NCBI RefSeq assembly: GCF_024380015.1
Contig: NZ_CP101508.1
Coordinates: forward strand, 1,736,902 to 1,800,901
Reading direction: 5' to 3'
DNA: 64,000 nt
Source of the DNA: Photobacterium atrarenae
GTDB lineage: Bacteria; Pseudomonadota; Gammaproteobacteria; Enterobacterales; Vibrionaceae
In this document: positions 1-7,617 of the stretch, piece after piece
How the letters are laid out: each line of letters opens with the position of its first letter
Position numbering within the stretch: position 1 is the stretch's first letter
Position numbers and translations under genes: made by a program
Notes under the pieces: generated by a model
What the model was told of the DNA's origin: nothing
Databases searched by the model: none
The model's input: the letters and a program-made list of their open reading frames with translations, nothing else

Positions 1-364
1 ACACAATATCCTCTTCTGCCCATACCAACCGTATTTGTCAGGGGAACAATCACGCCATGGCTCCCCACACACTGGCGATCAACACTAAAAATGACTAATA
101 AACCGGTGGGATGTGACAACTCCGGGGTACATGGGCGGACTACGGAAACGATGGGCAGTTCTGGCTGGTCACTTTCGATCTCGCCCCTCCCCATTGAACG
201 CTAAAAGCCGATATCTGCCTGATATCACACATTTTTCATCTGGTAGGAGCAGTTTTTTGAAGTGTGCCGAAAGTTGAATATGCCGCTCATCCTTTCTAAT
301 TGAGTAATCGGTAAAATTCGCTTCACAAAGTAAGTTGAATACGAATAACTCATAGGAAAAGGTT
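1..364. other. Left edge, no supportable gene
   Basis: No gene can be supported here. One plus-strand frame is open from base 1 to a stop at 202-204 and could be the tail of a gene entering from the left, but the translation shows no recognisable family feature. Bases 205-364 look like the upstream region of the lipoprotein gene, with an AAAAGG ribosome-binding site at about 357-362. Confidence 0.4.
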
Positions 365-3187
365 ATGAACAAAAGCCAGGTTGCTTTAGCGATATCAACA
401 GTACTGATTCTGTCCGGTTGTGGTGGCGGCGGTGATGGCACGAGCGCTGATCAAAAAGGCGCAGTCCCCGTAGATCAACCAACTCCGGAAGTCACAACGC
501 CAACCACGGTTTCAAAAGTCAACCTGCAAGTCGCGGTGAGTGATACCGCCGCACTGCAGAACGCGACGGTATGGCTGGAGAAGAAGAACCAGCGAAACAA
601 CCAGCCGGATGCGGATGAACTGCGTGCCGTAACCGACCAGGATGGTCGCGTCACGTTTGACAGTGTACCGGTAACAGAGCTGGATAACTATGTCTTGATG
701 GCCGAAGTGATTGCCGGAAAAACGTCTCATCAGGGGCGCAATGCCGTCCATGGCAACTACCTGATGTCCGCTCCACTAACCGCTTCTCTGGTGACAACAA
801 AGGCCGGAAAATCGACTGCCAATACGACCTCTCATCCGATTAAGCTGAATCCCCTGACCACTCTGATCGAGTTACACCTGCTTGAGGCGCAACAAGAAGG
901 CATAGCGTTAACCATTGATGCAGTGGCAGAAAAAGTGGCGTTAAGCCTTGGCTTGGCTGAAGGCAGTGGTGCTGCACTTCTCACCAGTTATGCAGAAGTT
1001 TCTGAAGCAAACGAGGAACTAACTCAGAAACTTCGCCAGGCCGCTTCATCGCTGGTTTACTCAAATGCGCTGGCGGGATCAGCCGATGATTTCGTTGCAA
1101 AGCTGTCACTCTTGATCAGTAACGCAGAAAAAATTACGGCTGCTCTGCAAAGTGCAGCCGGTGATGAAATTGTCCTGTTGGAGGCAACCGGTAACCTGCG
1201 GACGATCAGTACACTGGACAGTGACAACGACGGTGTGATGGATGAACTGGACGCATTCCCGAATGATGACACGGAATGGTTTGATACCGACGGCGATGGG
1301 ATCGGAAATAATGCCGATGACGACGATGATAACGATGGCACATCAGATACCGTCGACCCTTATCCGATGAAACCAAAAGATGTTGTTGACACTGACGGTG
1401 ATGGCATCAGTGACAAGAATGATTCTGATGATGACAATGACACGGTACCGGATGAGAAAGATGCCTTCCCACTGGACGCCACAGAATCAGCTGATGCGGA
1501 TGGCGACGGCATTGGCGATAATCGGGATACCGATGATGATAACGATGGCGTCTCAGATCACGAAGATGCTTTCCCGCTTGATAGTTCGGAGCAACTGGAT
1601 ACAGATCAGGATGGTATCGGTAACCACGCCGATAAAGATGACGACAACGATGGCTATGAGGATGAGCAGGATAATGCGCCATTACAAGCGCTGAAGACGC
1701 CCAAGACGCTGAGTGCTTGTGTTGCCAGCCTGCCGGCACTGGATGGAGAGCATCTGAGTGTATCCGACCGGCCTAACAGCCGTCTTTACCAGGTATCGCG
1801 AAAAATGGCGACATCCGGAGATATTCAGAATTACACCCAGAGTGAAATTGATGTTGATGTCTGGACCGGGCTACCGACAGGCCAGCTGGCGGATCGGGAC
1901 ATTAAAGTCACCCAAATTGCAGGGTATACCCCGGGGGCTGAGTTCGATGATTATCATCCGACTTTCGAGCATGAATATACAGATGCGTACACCGGAGAGT
2001 ATCTGGGTAACCGGGAAACTTTCCGTGACTGGTGGTCGGTCAATGTCGACAGTAGTCCGTATGTTGATCCGGAGTTGGGCAAAGTTACCCCAAGGTGGAT
2101 TAAACGGCTGGACAAACATGCGCCTGACACCCCCATTCGTCATGAGAACCTGACAACCGAGTATTTAGGCAAAGAGATTATCGAAACAGCGATCGGGCTA
2201 CGTGAAGTCTGCGTGGTTCAGCAATCAGCGGAAATGATGTTAATGAATAACCAGGATGATCTGGAAGACAATCATTACCCTGTGGCAAAAGTGGTCGAGC
2301 AACGGAAGCAGTTTCTGGACATTGATAACCTGGCGCAGCGTGTTGAAGTCAGTTATCTGGAATACGATCCCGTAGCGACAGACAGCATCTCCTGGGGATA
2401 CACGGATTACACCAAAGCGCTGGTCGGCGCCATTGTCGATAATCACTTGTTTGGCCGCGACCCAGTCACGGAACGAGGTTCGCCAGCAGATCAGCCGGTC
2501 AGCCTGGAACAATGTCTGGCCGGATTGCCGGATAGCGGTTATACCGTAAGTCCGAATGAAGAAATAACCTATCTAGTCAATCGTTTTGATTTACAAGATT
2601 TAAGCTCGCGCCTCGGCCTCTTTACCATGATCCCACTGGCCGGTGAAAATGGCAGCTGGCGTGGGCATGAGGGCCTGAATCAATCGGTGATCCACGGGCA
2701 CTTCGACCAAGGGACGTACAGTTTTAAAGAGGTGTATTACAATAACGCCGCTGGCGAGATGGTGGGTTTCGAAGCCACGGAAAATGCAGGGGATACCATT
2801 GCATGGGGCCAGTATGTAGAAGAGATAAAGCCATGGTCAGCGGTTGCTGGCGCGTACTTCCTGCCGGAAGTCTCTTACTCACGCGGATTGTTACTCGGCG
2901 ATCATCCTGAACGCCATCGCTTCGAGCAAGTGACCAGCACGGTGTTCACCGGTCGGGTGCTAGAGTGGAACAAGGTGACGGAGTCGTACAGCATACCGGC
3001 TTGTGAAGTAAACCGCCGCCGGGAAGTCACCTTCTATCAGAAAGATGGCCAACCGGTACTGGATTATTACGGTGAACCTCTGATTGAGATTACAGACGAA
3101 AGAGACACTTATGATAACCATGGCTTGATCTATCGTAGCCGCCAACACAGTTATACCAGCTACCACGAGACCTGGGATCGAGGTTAA
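365..3187 (+). CDS. Large lipoprotein with thrombospondin type-3 repeats
   Basis: A 940-aa secreted lipoprotein of unknown function. Residues 1-19 form a lipoprotein signal peptide ending in the lipobox LSGC, with Cys19 the predicted lipidated residue, followed by a glycine run. Residues about 50-130 look like a beta-sandwich (carboxypeptidase-regulatory or CNA-B type). Residues about 281-441 are acidic DxDxDG-type repeats of the thrombospondin type-3 kind, which bind calcium in known proteins. The C-terminal half seems to contain two related units, one beginning after a Cys near residue 450 (CVASLP) and one near 717 (CLAGLP). It probably sits on the outer membrane. A single-gene unit with its own terminator; it is host DNA outside the prophage. 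Confidence 0.85.
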   Translation: MNKSQVALAISTVLILSGCGGGGDGTSADQKGAVPVDQPTPEVTTPTTVSKVNLQVAVSDTAALQNATVWLEKKNQRNNQPDADELRAVTDQDGRVTFDSVPVTELDNYVLMAEVIAGKTSHQGRNAVHGNYLMSAPLTASLVTTKAGKSTANTTSHPIKLNPLTTLIELHLLEAQQEGIALTIDAVAEKVALSLGLAEGSGAALLTSYAEVSEANEELTQKLRQAASSLVYSNALAGSADDFVAKLSLLISNAEKITAALQSAAGDEIVLLEATGNLRTISTLDSDNDGVMDELDAFPNDDTEWFDTDGDGIGNNADDDDDNDGTSDTVDPYPMKPKDVVDTDGDGISDKNDSDDDNDTVPDEKDAFPLDATESADADGDGIGDNRDTDDDNDGVSDHEDAFPLDSSEQLDTDQDGIGNHADKDDDNDGYEDEQDNAPLQALKTPKTLSACVASLPALDGEHLSVSDRPNSRLYQVSRKMATSGDIQNYTQSEIDVDVWTGLPTGQLADRDIKVTQIAGYTPGAEFDDYHPTFEHEYTDAYTGEYLGNRETFRDWWSVNVDSSPYVDPELGKVTPRWIKRLDKHAPDTPIRHENLTTEYLGKEIIETAIGLREVCVVQQSAEMMLMNNQDDLEDNHYPVAKVVEQRKQFLDIDNLAQRVEVSYLEYDPVATDSISWGYTDYTKALVGAIVDNHLFGRDPVTERGSPADQPVSLEQCLAGLPDSGYTVSPNEEITYLVNRFDLQDLSSRLGLFTMIPLAGENGSWRGHEGLNQSVIHGHFDQGTYSFKEVYYNNAAGEMVGFEATENAGDTIAWGQYVEEIKPWSAVAGAYFLPEVSYSRGLLLGDHPERHRFEQVTSTVFTGRVLEWNKVTESYSIPACEVNRRREVTFYQKDGQPVLDYYGEPLIEITDERDTYDNHGLIYRSRQHSYTSYHETWDRG

Positions 3188-3237
3188 GGTCCGAAGTTAA
3201 GGATCAAAGTTATCGACTGAGATCTGTCCCAAATGAC

Positions 3238-3260
3238 AAAGGCCGCAGCAGCGGTCTTTT
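3238..3260 (+). terminator. Rho-independent terminator of the lipoprotein gene
   Basis: GGCCGC and GCGGTC flank an AGCA loop and are followed by TTTTCTTT, about 50 bases after the lipoprotein stop. Confidence 0.7.
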
Positions 3261-3266
3261 CTTTGC

Positions 3267-3741
3267 CCCTGCTACCCCACTGTTGAAGTCTCGTATAAGG
3301 TAAACACGCCCAAATCAGTGACACCGTCACAGTTCAAATCTGAGGAAGAACAAGACCAGAGCCCTCAATCTTTAACGGCTGCGACTGAGCAGTCAACGCC
3401 TTTACTGATCAGCCATAAGGAGGTGTTGCAGATGTTTCACATCACCGGCATAGATGCCGACCCCTTCCATGCTCCGCCCCTGCGCCAAACCAATGTAGGT
3501 CGCGCTGGGGTGCTCAACCAGCAACTCATCAAGGGACAAAGGAAGCTGTAGATAGTCTGCCGCCGGGCTTTCAAAGCCGGTGATCCCGGCGCTGGCGTAA
3601 AAAGGGATAAAGTTCATAACCGCACAGATACTGTTTATTTATACAGTGCATTGTTACCTCAGAGGCGGGCTTGGTCAAGATCCATTGTTTTCTTGATGTG
3701 AGTCGCATAGCGAAGCGGTGAGATACTATTGTCATACCACT
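3267..3741. pseudogene. Scar of an older prophage: alpA-like fragment fused to umuD fragment
   Basis: Bases 3267-3446 match the start of the AlpA-like gene at 50405-50583 at about 93 percent by eye. Bases 3438-3741 match 38701-38998, the N-terminal part of umuD (reverse strand) plus its upstream region, at a similar level. The two parts meet at CACATCACC, present at 50575-50583 and at 38701-38709 in the resident prophage. The scar keeps a LexA-type box (CTGT-N8-ACAG at 3631-3646). Neither gene is intact. A 77-aa open frame across the junction (3318-3551) is a by-product of the fusion. Order alpA-then-umuD is reversed relative to the resident prophage, so the scar derives from another copy or a circular or tandem form. 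Confidence 0.8.
3631..3646. promoter_or_regulatory. Relict LexA (SOS) box
   Basis: CTGT-N8-ACAG in front of the umuD fragment of the scar, at the same position as the box of the intact umuDC at 38891-38910. It no longer drives a complete gene. Confidence 0.55.
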
Positions 3742-3759
3742 CAGTGAATAGCCACCGAC

Positions 3760-4584
3760 TCAGTAGACACTAATTAACCTTTCTTCATACCGCTTTTCAT
3801 ACTCTACTGGTGACAACTGATTATTGGAACCGTGTCTGCGTTTGACGTTGTAGAACATCTCGACATATTCGAAGATATCCATCCGCGCTTCTTCCCGAGT
3901 GGAATAGATCTTTCGCTTTACTCTTTCTCTTTTCAGTAACTGGAAAAAACTTTCAGCTACCGCATTGTCATGGCAGTTGCCCCGACGGCTCATGCTTGAT
4001 TCCAGACCGTGCTGCTTTAAGAATTTATCCCAGTCATGACTTGTATACTGGCTTCCTTGATCGGAATGCACGAGTACCTTCTCTGACGGTGAGCGTCGCC
4101 ATATCGCCATCAGGAGCGCGTCCAACACCAGCTCTTTCGTTATTCTGCTTTTCATCGACCAACCAATCACTCTCCGAGAGAACAGGTCAACGACGACTGC
4201 GAGGTATAGCCAACCTTCGTGAGTTTTTATATACGTGATACCGGTCACCCAAGACTGATTTGGAGCAGTCGGGTTGAACTCCCTGGCCAACTTATTCGCA
4301 ACAACGACATTCTCTGTGCCCACTTTGGACCTGGGTTTTCGATATCCTCTTTGCGACTGTAAGCCTTCTCGTTTCATCAAGCGGTGAACTTGGTTGATAC
4401 CGCAACATTCACCTTCATCACGTAAATCGCTGTATATCTTTCGATAGCCATAAACGCCACCAGATTCCAGCCAGAACTGCTTGATGAGTCCGAGAAGGTA
4501 TTTACGCCGTTTCTCCTGTCTGCTGTCGGGTTGCTTAAGCCAGGCATAATAACCACTTGGGTGGATGCTAAGGACTTTACACAT
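3760..4584 (-). CDS. IS3-family transposase OrfB with a lost catalytic Asp
   Basis: The DDE transposase part of the IS, normally made as an OrfAB fusion by -1 frameshifting. It contains the HTH_21 region near its start, then the rve integrase core. The second Asp (HSDQGSQYTS) and the Glu (AVAESFFQLLKRE) are present. Where the family has TDITY, this copy reads TGITY: the codon is GGT in place of GAT (about 4240-4245). Loss of the first catalytic Asp should abolish transposition. The frame is otherwise intact, so the change looks recent. Confidence 0.85.
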   Translation of the reverse strand: MCKVLSIHPSGYYAWLKQPDSRQEKRRKYLLGLIKQFWLESGGVYGYRKIYSDLRDEGECCGINQVHRLMKREGLQSQRGYRKPRSKVGTENVVVANKLAREFNPTAPNQSWVTGITYIKTHEGWLYLAVVVDLFSRRVIGWSMKSRITKELVLDALLMAIWRRSPSEKVLVHSDQGSQYTSHDWDKFLKQHGLESSMSRRGNCHDNAVAESFFQLLKRERVKRKIYSTREEARMDIFEYVEMFYNVKRRHGSNNQLSPVEYEKRYEERLISVY

Positions 4585-4631
4585 ACGTCGAACAGGCCAA
4601 ACAGCTTGATTGGCTTTGATAAAGGCGTACC

Positions 4632-4910
4632 TCAGTCGGACTGGCTTGCGAAGTACACCGCGGCTTTTTTTAATATGTCCCTTTCTTCGGTGACTCTTTG
4701 CAGCTCCTTTTTGAGCCGACGAATTTCGGCACTTTCATCGGACTTGGCTTGATATTGGGAGGAATCTGGGCCGTAGCGTTTAATCCACGCATAAAGGCTA
4801 TGCGTGGTAGTCCCTAAACGATTTGCCACATCGGCTACACTATGACCTTTTTCAGTAACCTGTTTGACGGCTTCAACTTTGAATTCTTCTGGGTATCGCT
4901 TGCTGCTCAT
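4632..4910 (-). CDS. IS3-family transposase OrfA
   Basis: A 92-aa helix-turn-helix protein (HTH_8 type, starting MSSKRYPEEF) with a leucine-zipper-like C-terminus. I chose the ATG at 4910 because the family begins there; an upstream ATG would add seven residues. An A7G run near 4664-4671 (minus strand, at codons LKKA) is a typical -1 slippery site for making OrfAB. Confidence 0.8.
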   Translation of the reverse strand: MSSKRYPEEFKVEAVKQVTEKGHSVADVANRLGTTTHSLYAWIKRYGPDSSQYQAKSDESAEIRRLKKELQRVTEERDILKKAAVYFASQSD

Positions 4911-4973
4911 AAGCACCTCTCTGCTAGTCATTTTGTCTAACTAAAAGGTGTCTATCAAGTCGGTGGCTATTCA

Positions 4974-5259
4974 ATTGTTACACCCATCACGAGCACAACA
5001 ATACCCCAAACACGACTCCCACTTCCCACCACAAATCAGTTATCCTTCAATCCAAGGAAAACCAAACTGACTCCCAAGGTTCACCATGGATACTATCAAC
5101 TTATGGCTTGAGTTCATCAACGAGCTGCTCAAGCTGATCGGCTAGCACCATTGCTCACGGTTTGAACACTCGCACGCTGTCGCTAAAATCCAACCACACC
5201 CGTGCCCATTCTTTGTTATCATGATGTCAGATAACACTTTATCCCGTGTAAAGGTCACA
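4974..5259. other. Upstream region of the original sbcB
   Basis: Host sequence between the IS and the old sbcB start. Apart from the small reading frame at 5086-5145 nothing clear is seen. The promoter that once drove sbcB should lie in the last 100 bases. Confidence 0.5.
5086..5145 (+). CDS. Possible 19-aa amphipathic peptide
   Basis: ATG to TAG encodes MDTINLWLEFINELLKLIG, preceded by AAGG six bases upstream. The peptide is short, hydrophobic and amphipathic, with Leu/Ile/Trp on one helical face. That is reminiscent of small membrane-active peptides and type I toxins, but I do not recognise the family. It lies upstream of the original sbcB promoter region. It may be a chance frame. Confidence 0.3.
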   Translation: MDTINLWLEFINELLKLIG

Positions 5260-5337
5260 ATGAGTAATCACGATAACCAGCCAACTCTCTTTTGGCTGGA
5301 CTACAAGATCTCTTGCGTAATTAACTGTTATTATTGA
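5260..5337 (+). pseudogene. sbcB: Orphaned 5' end of sbcB left of attL
   Basis: The first 15 codons (MSNHDNQPTLFWLDY) are the start of exonuclease I. After the attachment core the frame runs into prophage DNA and stops at 5335-5337. The rest of the gene is at 54088-55509 behind the prophage. This is the host sbcB start displaced by integration. The host promoter still reads into it. Confidence 0.88.
5290..5304. other. attL core
   Basis: TTTTGGCTGGACTAC is identical to 54115-54129. Similarity extends to the left with two mismatches (GCCAACTCTC against GCCAACCCTG). The core encodes FWLDY of exonuclease I. Confidence 0.85.
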
Positions 5338-5361
5338 TTATTTTTTTGATTGGTTGTTTTG

Positions 5362-5382
5362 TTGGACACCATCTGGACACGG
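5362..5382. other. Possible integrase arm-type sites, left
   Basis: Two TGGACAC copies (TTGGACACC at 5362 and CTGGACACGG at 5373) lie 60-80 bases inside attL. The same word recurs at 53924-53966 next to attR and int, as expected for arm sites of a tyrosine integrase. No gene is seen in 5338-5534. Confidence 0.5.
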
Positions 5383-5534
5383 CTCTGAATCAAACGAGCG
5401 AGGTCTCAATTCCTATCGCTCAAGTCAGTAAGGATCAATCGGCTATTGAGACCCAAGTCCTTACAAGCTTAGCCCCTAATTCTTGCTACAGCCGTGTTAC
5501 CAGTTGGCATTAAGAGTGGTTCTGAATGAAGTAA

Positions 5535-6434
5535 TTAGGAAAACCCGTAATAGCTGGCAAGAGCACCGCCAAGGAAGCTACCAGCTGTTCCCACACCAAT
5601 GCTCCAGGCACCAGTTGCAGCCTTAGTGATCATTTTACCCATCCAAGCTGATACTCTGGCACCATATTCACCCTCTTTTACAGGTGTAGCGTCCATTTCA
5701 ATTGCTTCTGCTAACTCACATACATCATCTTCAGTCAATCCGCCTTCAAGAAGATGTTTTTTTAGTGAATCCATGTCATTTTGGTGAACGGTCATTGTCA
5801 AGTGAGAAATGCTGTTTTCACTCACTTCATTCCCAACTATGCCTTGTACATTGCCATTAATATGGAAGTTGTTTGTTGTCACCTTCGCAATCTCCTTTTC
5901 ACGTGGTGTAAACGATATGCCTTCACCTTTGACACCATTCATTTCCAACTCAATTGCCCAGTCCAATATGGAGCTTCTTACTGTGGATATGATTCGCATT
6001 ATTGCAGATCGCCCTAAGAAGTGAGCATATTGTGTGTTATAGCCTACAAGCTGACCCACCATTCGGGCTTGTTCACCATTAAGGTAATAACAAATCTCTA
6101 TACCTCCCTTCATCTCACTCATGGTGTCTTCAAGTTGAGAAATTGATTCAAAGCAATAAGCTCTTGAAAGGATCTTCTCATATTTATCATTAGGGATAAC
6201 TACAGGGGTCCAACCCCGCCCATTAAATCCTCTCAAATGGGCAATAGGAGCTCGATAGTCTGGAAGTTCCCCCGCAGCGCATTCATAGCCTTTCAACTCA
6301 AAATTTGCCCAATTCGCAAACTCATCTAGTTCAAGCTTTCTTGCAACTGCATATGCTTTGGGTAACAAGGACGAAAGTGGCACCGAGTCATCCATTGCTT
6401 CTACTTGAATTGTTTCGACAATACTCTTACTCAC
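5535..6434 (-). CDS. AbiTii-domain abortive-infection-type protein
   Basis: A 299-aa protein whose N-terminal part (SIVETIQVEAMDDSVPLSSLL, then ARKLELDEFANWANFEL) matches the AbiTii domain pattern known from lactococcal abortive infection. The middle holds an N-rich beta-like segment (HINGNVQGIVGN) and the end is a Gly/Ala-rich hydrophobic stretch that could insert in a membrane. I place the start at GTG 6434, with GGAG six bases upstream, and not at the ATG 57 bases earlier, which lacks a site. Next to attL, a usual place for phage cargo genes. Its role in phage exclusion is inferred from the family. Confidence 0.7.
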   Translation of the reverse strand: MSKSIVETIQVEAMDDSVPLSSLLPKAYAVARKLELDEFANWANFELKGYECAAGELPDYRAPIAHLRGFNGRGWTPVVIPNDKYEKILSRAYCFESISQLEDTMSEMKGGIEICYYLNGEQARMVGQLVGYNTQYAHFLGRSAIMRIISTVRSSILDWAIELEMNGVKGEGISFTPREKEIAKVTTNNFHINGNVQGIVGNEVSENSISHLTMTVHQNDMDSLKKHLLEGGLTEDDVCELAEAIEMDATPVKEGEYGARVSAWMGKMITKAATGAWSIGVGTAGSFLGGALASYYGFS

Positions 6435-6577
6435 CCTTTCTCCCCGACTTTTTCTGATGAACGCATCTATATGACAATAATGCCCTTGCATGCATATAAG
6501 TCAACTAAGATTCGTTCTTGCAAGAAAACTCGTTACGTCTTAGACTTACCTTGCATTGGCAAAATCCAATGCCGGGA

Positions 6578-6606
6578 TTGGTCCCCCGTTTTACTCATTG
6601 CACAGG
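6578..6606 (+). promoter_or_regulatory. c4 target sites a1 and b1
   Basis: TTGGTCC (6578-6584) and GCACAGG (6600-6606) are exact complements of the a' (6716-6722) and b' (6703-6709) segments of the c4-like RNA. A hairpin with a T-run follows at 6616-6638. Confidence 0.6.
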
Positions 6607-6615
6607 CGCATAGTC

Positions 6616-6638
6616 GCCAGCTTTCTGCTGGTTTTTTT
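6616..6638 (+). terminator. Terminator-like hairpin upstream of the c4 RNA
   Basis: CCAGC-TTTCT-GCTGG followed by seven T. It lies between the a1/b1 sites and the c4-like RNA, so it may set the 5' boundary or stop a leader transcript. Confidence 0.6.
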
Positions 6639-6640
6639 AT

Positions 6641-6727
6641 GCGTGCGATTCAGCGCACCCAAATTATGGTGGGCTGGTTGAGGCAGCTTCGGCTGGCCGT
6701 TCCCTGTGCGCGGTAGGACCAACCTCG
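6641..6727 (+). ncRNA. c4: c4-type antisense RNA controlling the antirepressor
   Basis: The segment folds like the c4 RNA of phages P1, P7 and P22-like prophages: a GGTTG/CAACC closing stem (about 6676-6680 with 6719-6724), an inner CAGC-TTCG-GCTG hairpin, and a CCG/CGG hairpin whose loop carries CCTGTGC. In P1, c4 is processed from the ant transcript and pairs with target segments near the ribosome-binding site to block ant translation. Here b' (CCTGTGCG) pairs with CGCACAGG, which overlaps the AGGAGG of the downstream gene, and a' (GGACCAA) pairs with TTGGTCC at 6748. Confidence 0.75.
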
Positions 6728-6747
6728 ATCAGTCCATCACCCAAAGA

Positions 6748-6792
6748 TTGGTCCCTTTGCATGATGGAGTTATTGATTCGTCGCACAGGAGG
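6748..6792 (+). promoter_or_regulatory. c4 target sites a2 and b2 over the ant ribosome-binding site
   Basis: TTGGTCC (6748-6754) and GCACAGG (6783-6789) repeat the a1/b1 pair. b2 overlaps the Shine-Dalgarno AGGAGG (6787-6792) that serves the ATG at 6798. Pairing with c4 would hide it. Confidence 0.65.
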
Positions 6793-6797
6793 CTAAA

Positions 6798-7391
6798 ATG
6801 CCAAATCAAATCACAGTCCCTTTTCACGGCTCAAATCTCTTTATAGTTGAACACCAAAACCAACCATTTACTCCAATGAAACCCATCGTTGAAGGGATGG
6901 GACTCGATTGGCGCGGACAGCAGGCCAAGCTCGCAGCCAACCCCAGAAGGTGGGGTATGGAGAAAATCTCCATTCCTTCAATTGGTGGTAAACAAGCGAC
7001 TGTTTGTATCCCCCTCCGCAAGCTTTTCGGCTGGCTTCAAACCCTCTCCCCCAACAAAGTTAAACAAGAAATCCGCAACCAAGTTATCCAGTACCAGAAC
7101 GAGTGCGATGATGTACTTTGGGATTACTGGAACCAGCAATGCAATAAACCCGCAGCGCCAGTGATGCCACCTCAAACCATGCGCTTACTCATGGTGATGG
7201 ATCAGGGCCGTGTCGTCAGCACGCAAGTTGTTCCAGATGACTGCATGGTACTTGGACGTTCCGAAATTCCAGAACTCATCAAAGAACCTGGCTTTTTTTC
7301 AGTTGAAGACCTTAAGCGCATTGCTGACATCGCCATGGCCAGAATAACTGAAGTTGCACAGAGCAACATTCAGGCGATCAAGCAGCGTTGA
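6798..7391 (+). CDS. ant: Phage antirepressor, P22_AR_N domain
   Basis: A 197-aa protein whose first ~120 residues match the antirepressor N-terminal domain (P22_AR_N pattern: FxGxxLxxxEHxNQPFxPMKPIVEGMGL, then PLRKLFGWLQTLSP). The C-terminal part differs from P22 Ant. Such proteins bind and inactivate phage repressors, or act as late regulators. The c4-type leader with target sites over its ribosome-binding site supports the call. It is expressed from the plus strand at the opposite end from the CI repressor at 46.8 kb. Confidence 0.8.
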   Translation: MPNQITVPFHGSNLFIVEHQNQPFTPMKPIVEGMGLDWRGQQAKLAANPRRWGMEKISIPSIGGKQATVCIPLRKLFGWLQTLSPNKVKQEIRNQVIQYQNECDDVLWDYWNQQCNKPAAPVMPPQTMRLLMVMDQGRVVSTQVVPDDCMVLGRSEIPELIKEPGFFSVEDLKRIADIAMARITEVAQSNIQAIKQR

Positions 7392-7449
7392 GCTGCTCAC
7401 AGCGAGAAAAGCATCACAACAACGTTAACACATAGCGCGTAAGCAAAAT

Positions 7450-7472
7450 TAAAGGCCCAGACGGGCCTTTAA
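7450..7472 (+). terminator. Terminator after the antirepressor
   Basis: AAAGGCCC-AGAC-GGGCCTTT, a perfect 8-bp stem 60 bases after the stop codon, with a short T/A tail. Confidence 0.65.
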
Positions 7473-7617
7473 CTATCTGCTTGTTAGCGTGGTGAAAAGA
7501 CTGAAAGATCTGCATATTAAATAGAATCACAAAAGCGTTACGCATAACGCAGTAATTTTAACCTATAAGAAGCAAAATTGAACCACCAATAAGCAATCAC
7601 ACGCATAAAGGTGAGGG

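Larger units (their letters stand above)
3745..4973 (-). mobile_element. IS3-family insertion sequence, probably inactive
   Basis: A 1.23-kb element bounded by 16-bp perfect inverted repeats (3745-3760 and 4958-4973, starting TG and ending CA). It carries orfA and orfB in the IS3 arrangement with an A-rich slippery run between them. I see no target duplication in the flanks (CAG on the left, ATT on the right). It sits where similarity between the prophage scar and the resident prophage stops, so it may have taken part in a rearrangement. Confidence 0.85.

Noticed and set aside
3318..3551. 77-aa plus-strand frame in the scar
   Set aside because: It is produced by the fusion of alpA-like and reverse umuD sequence and has no coherent domain.
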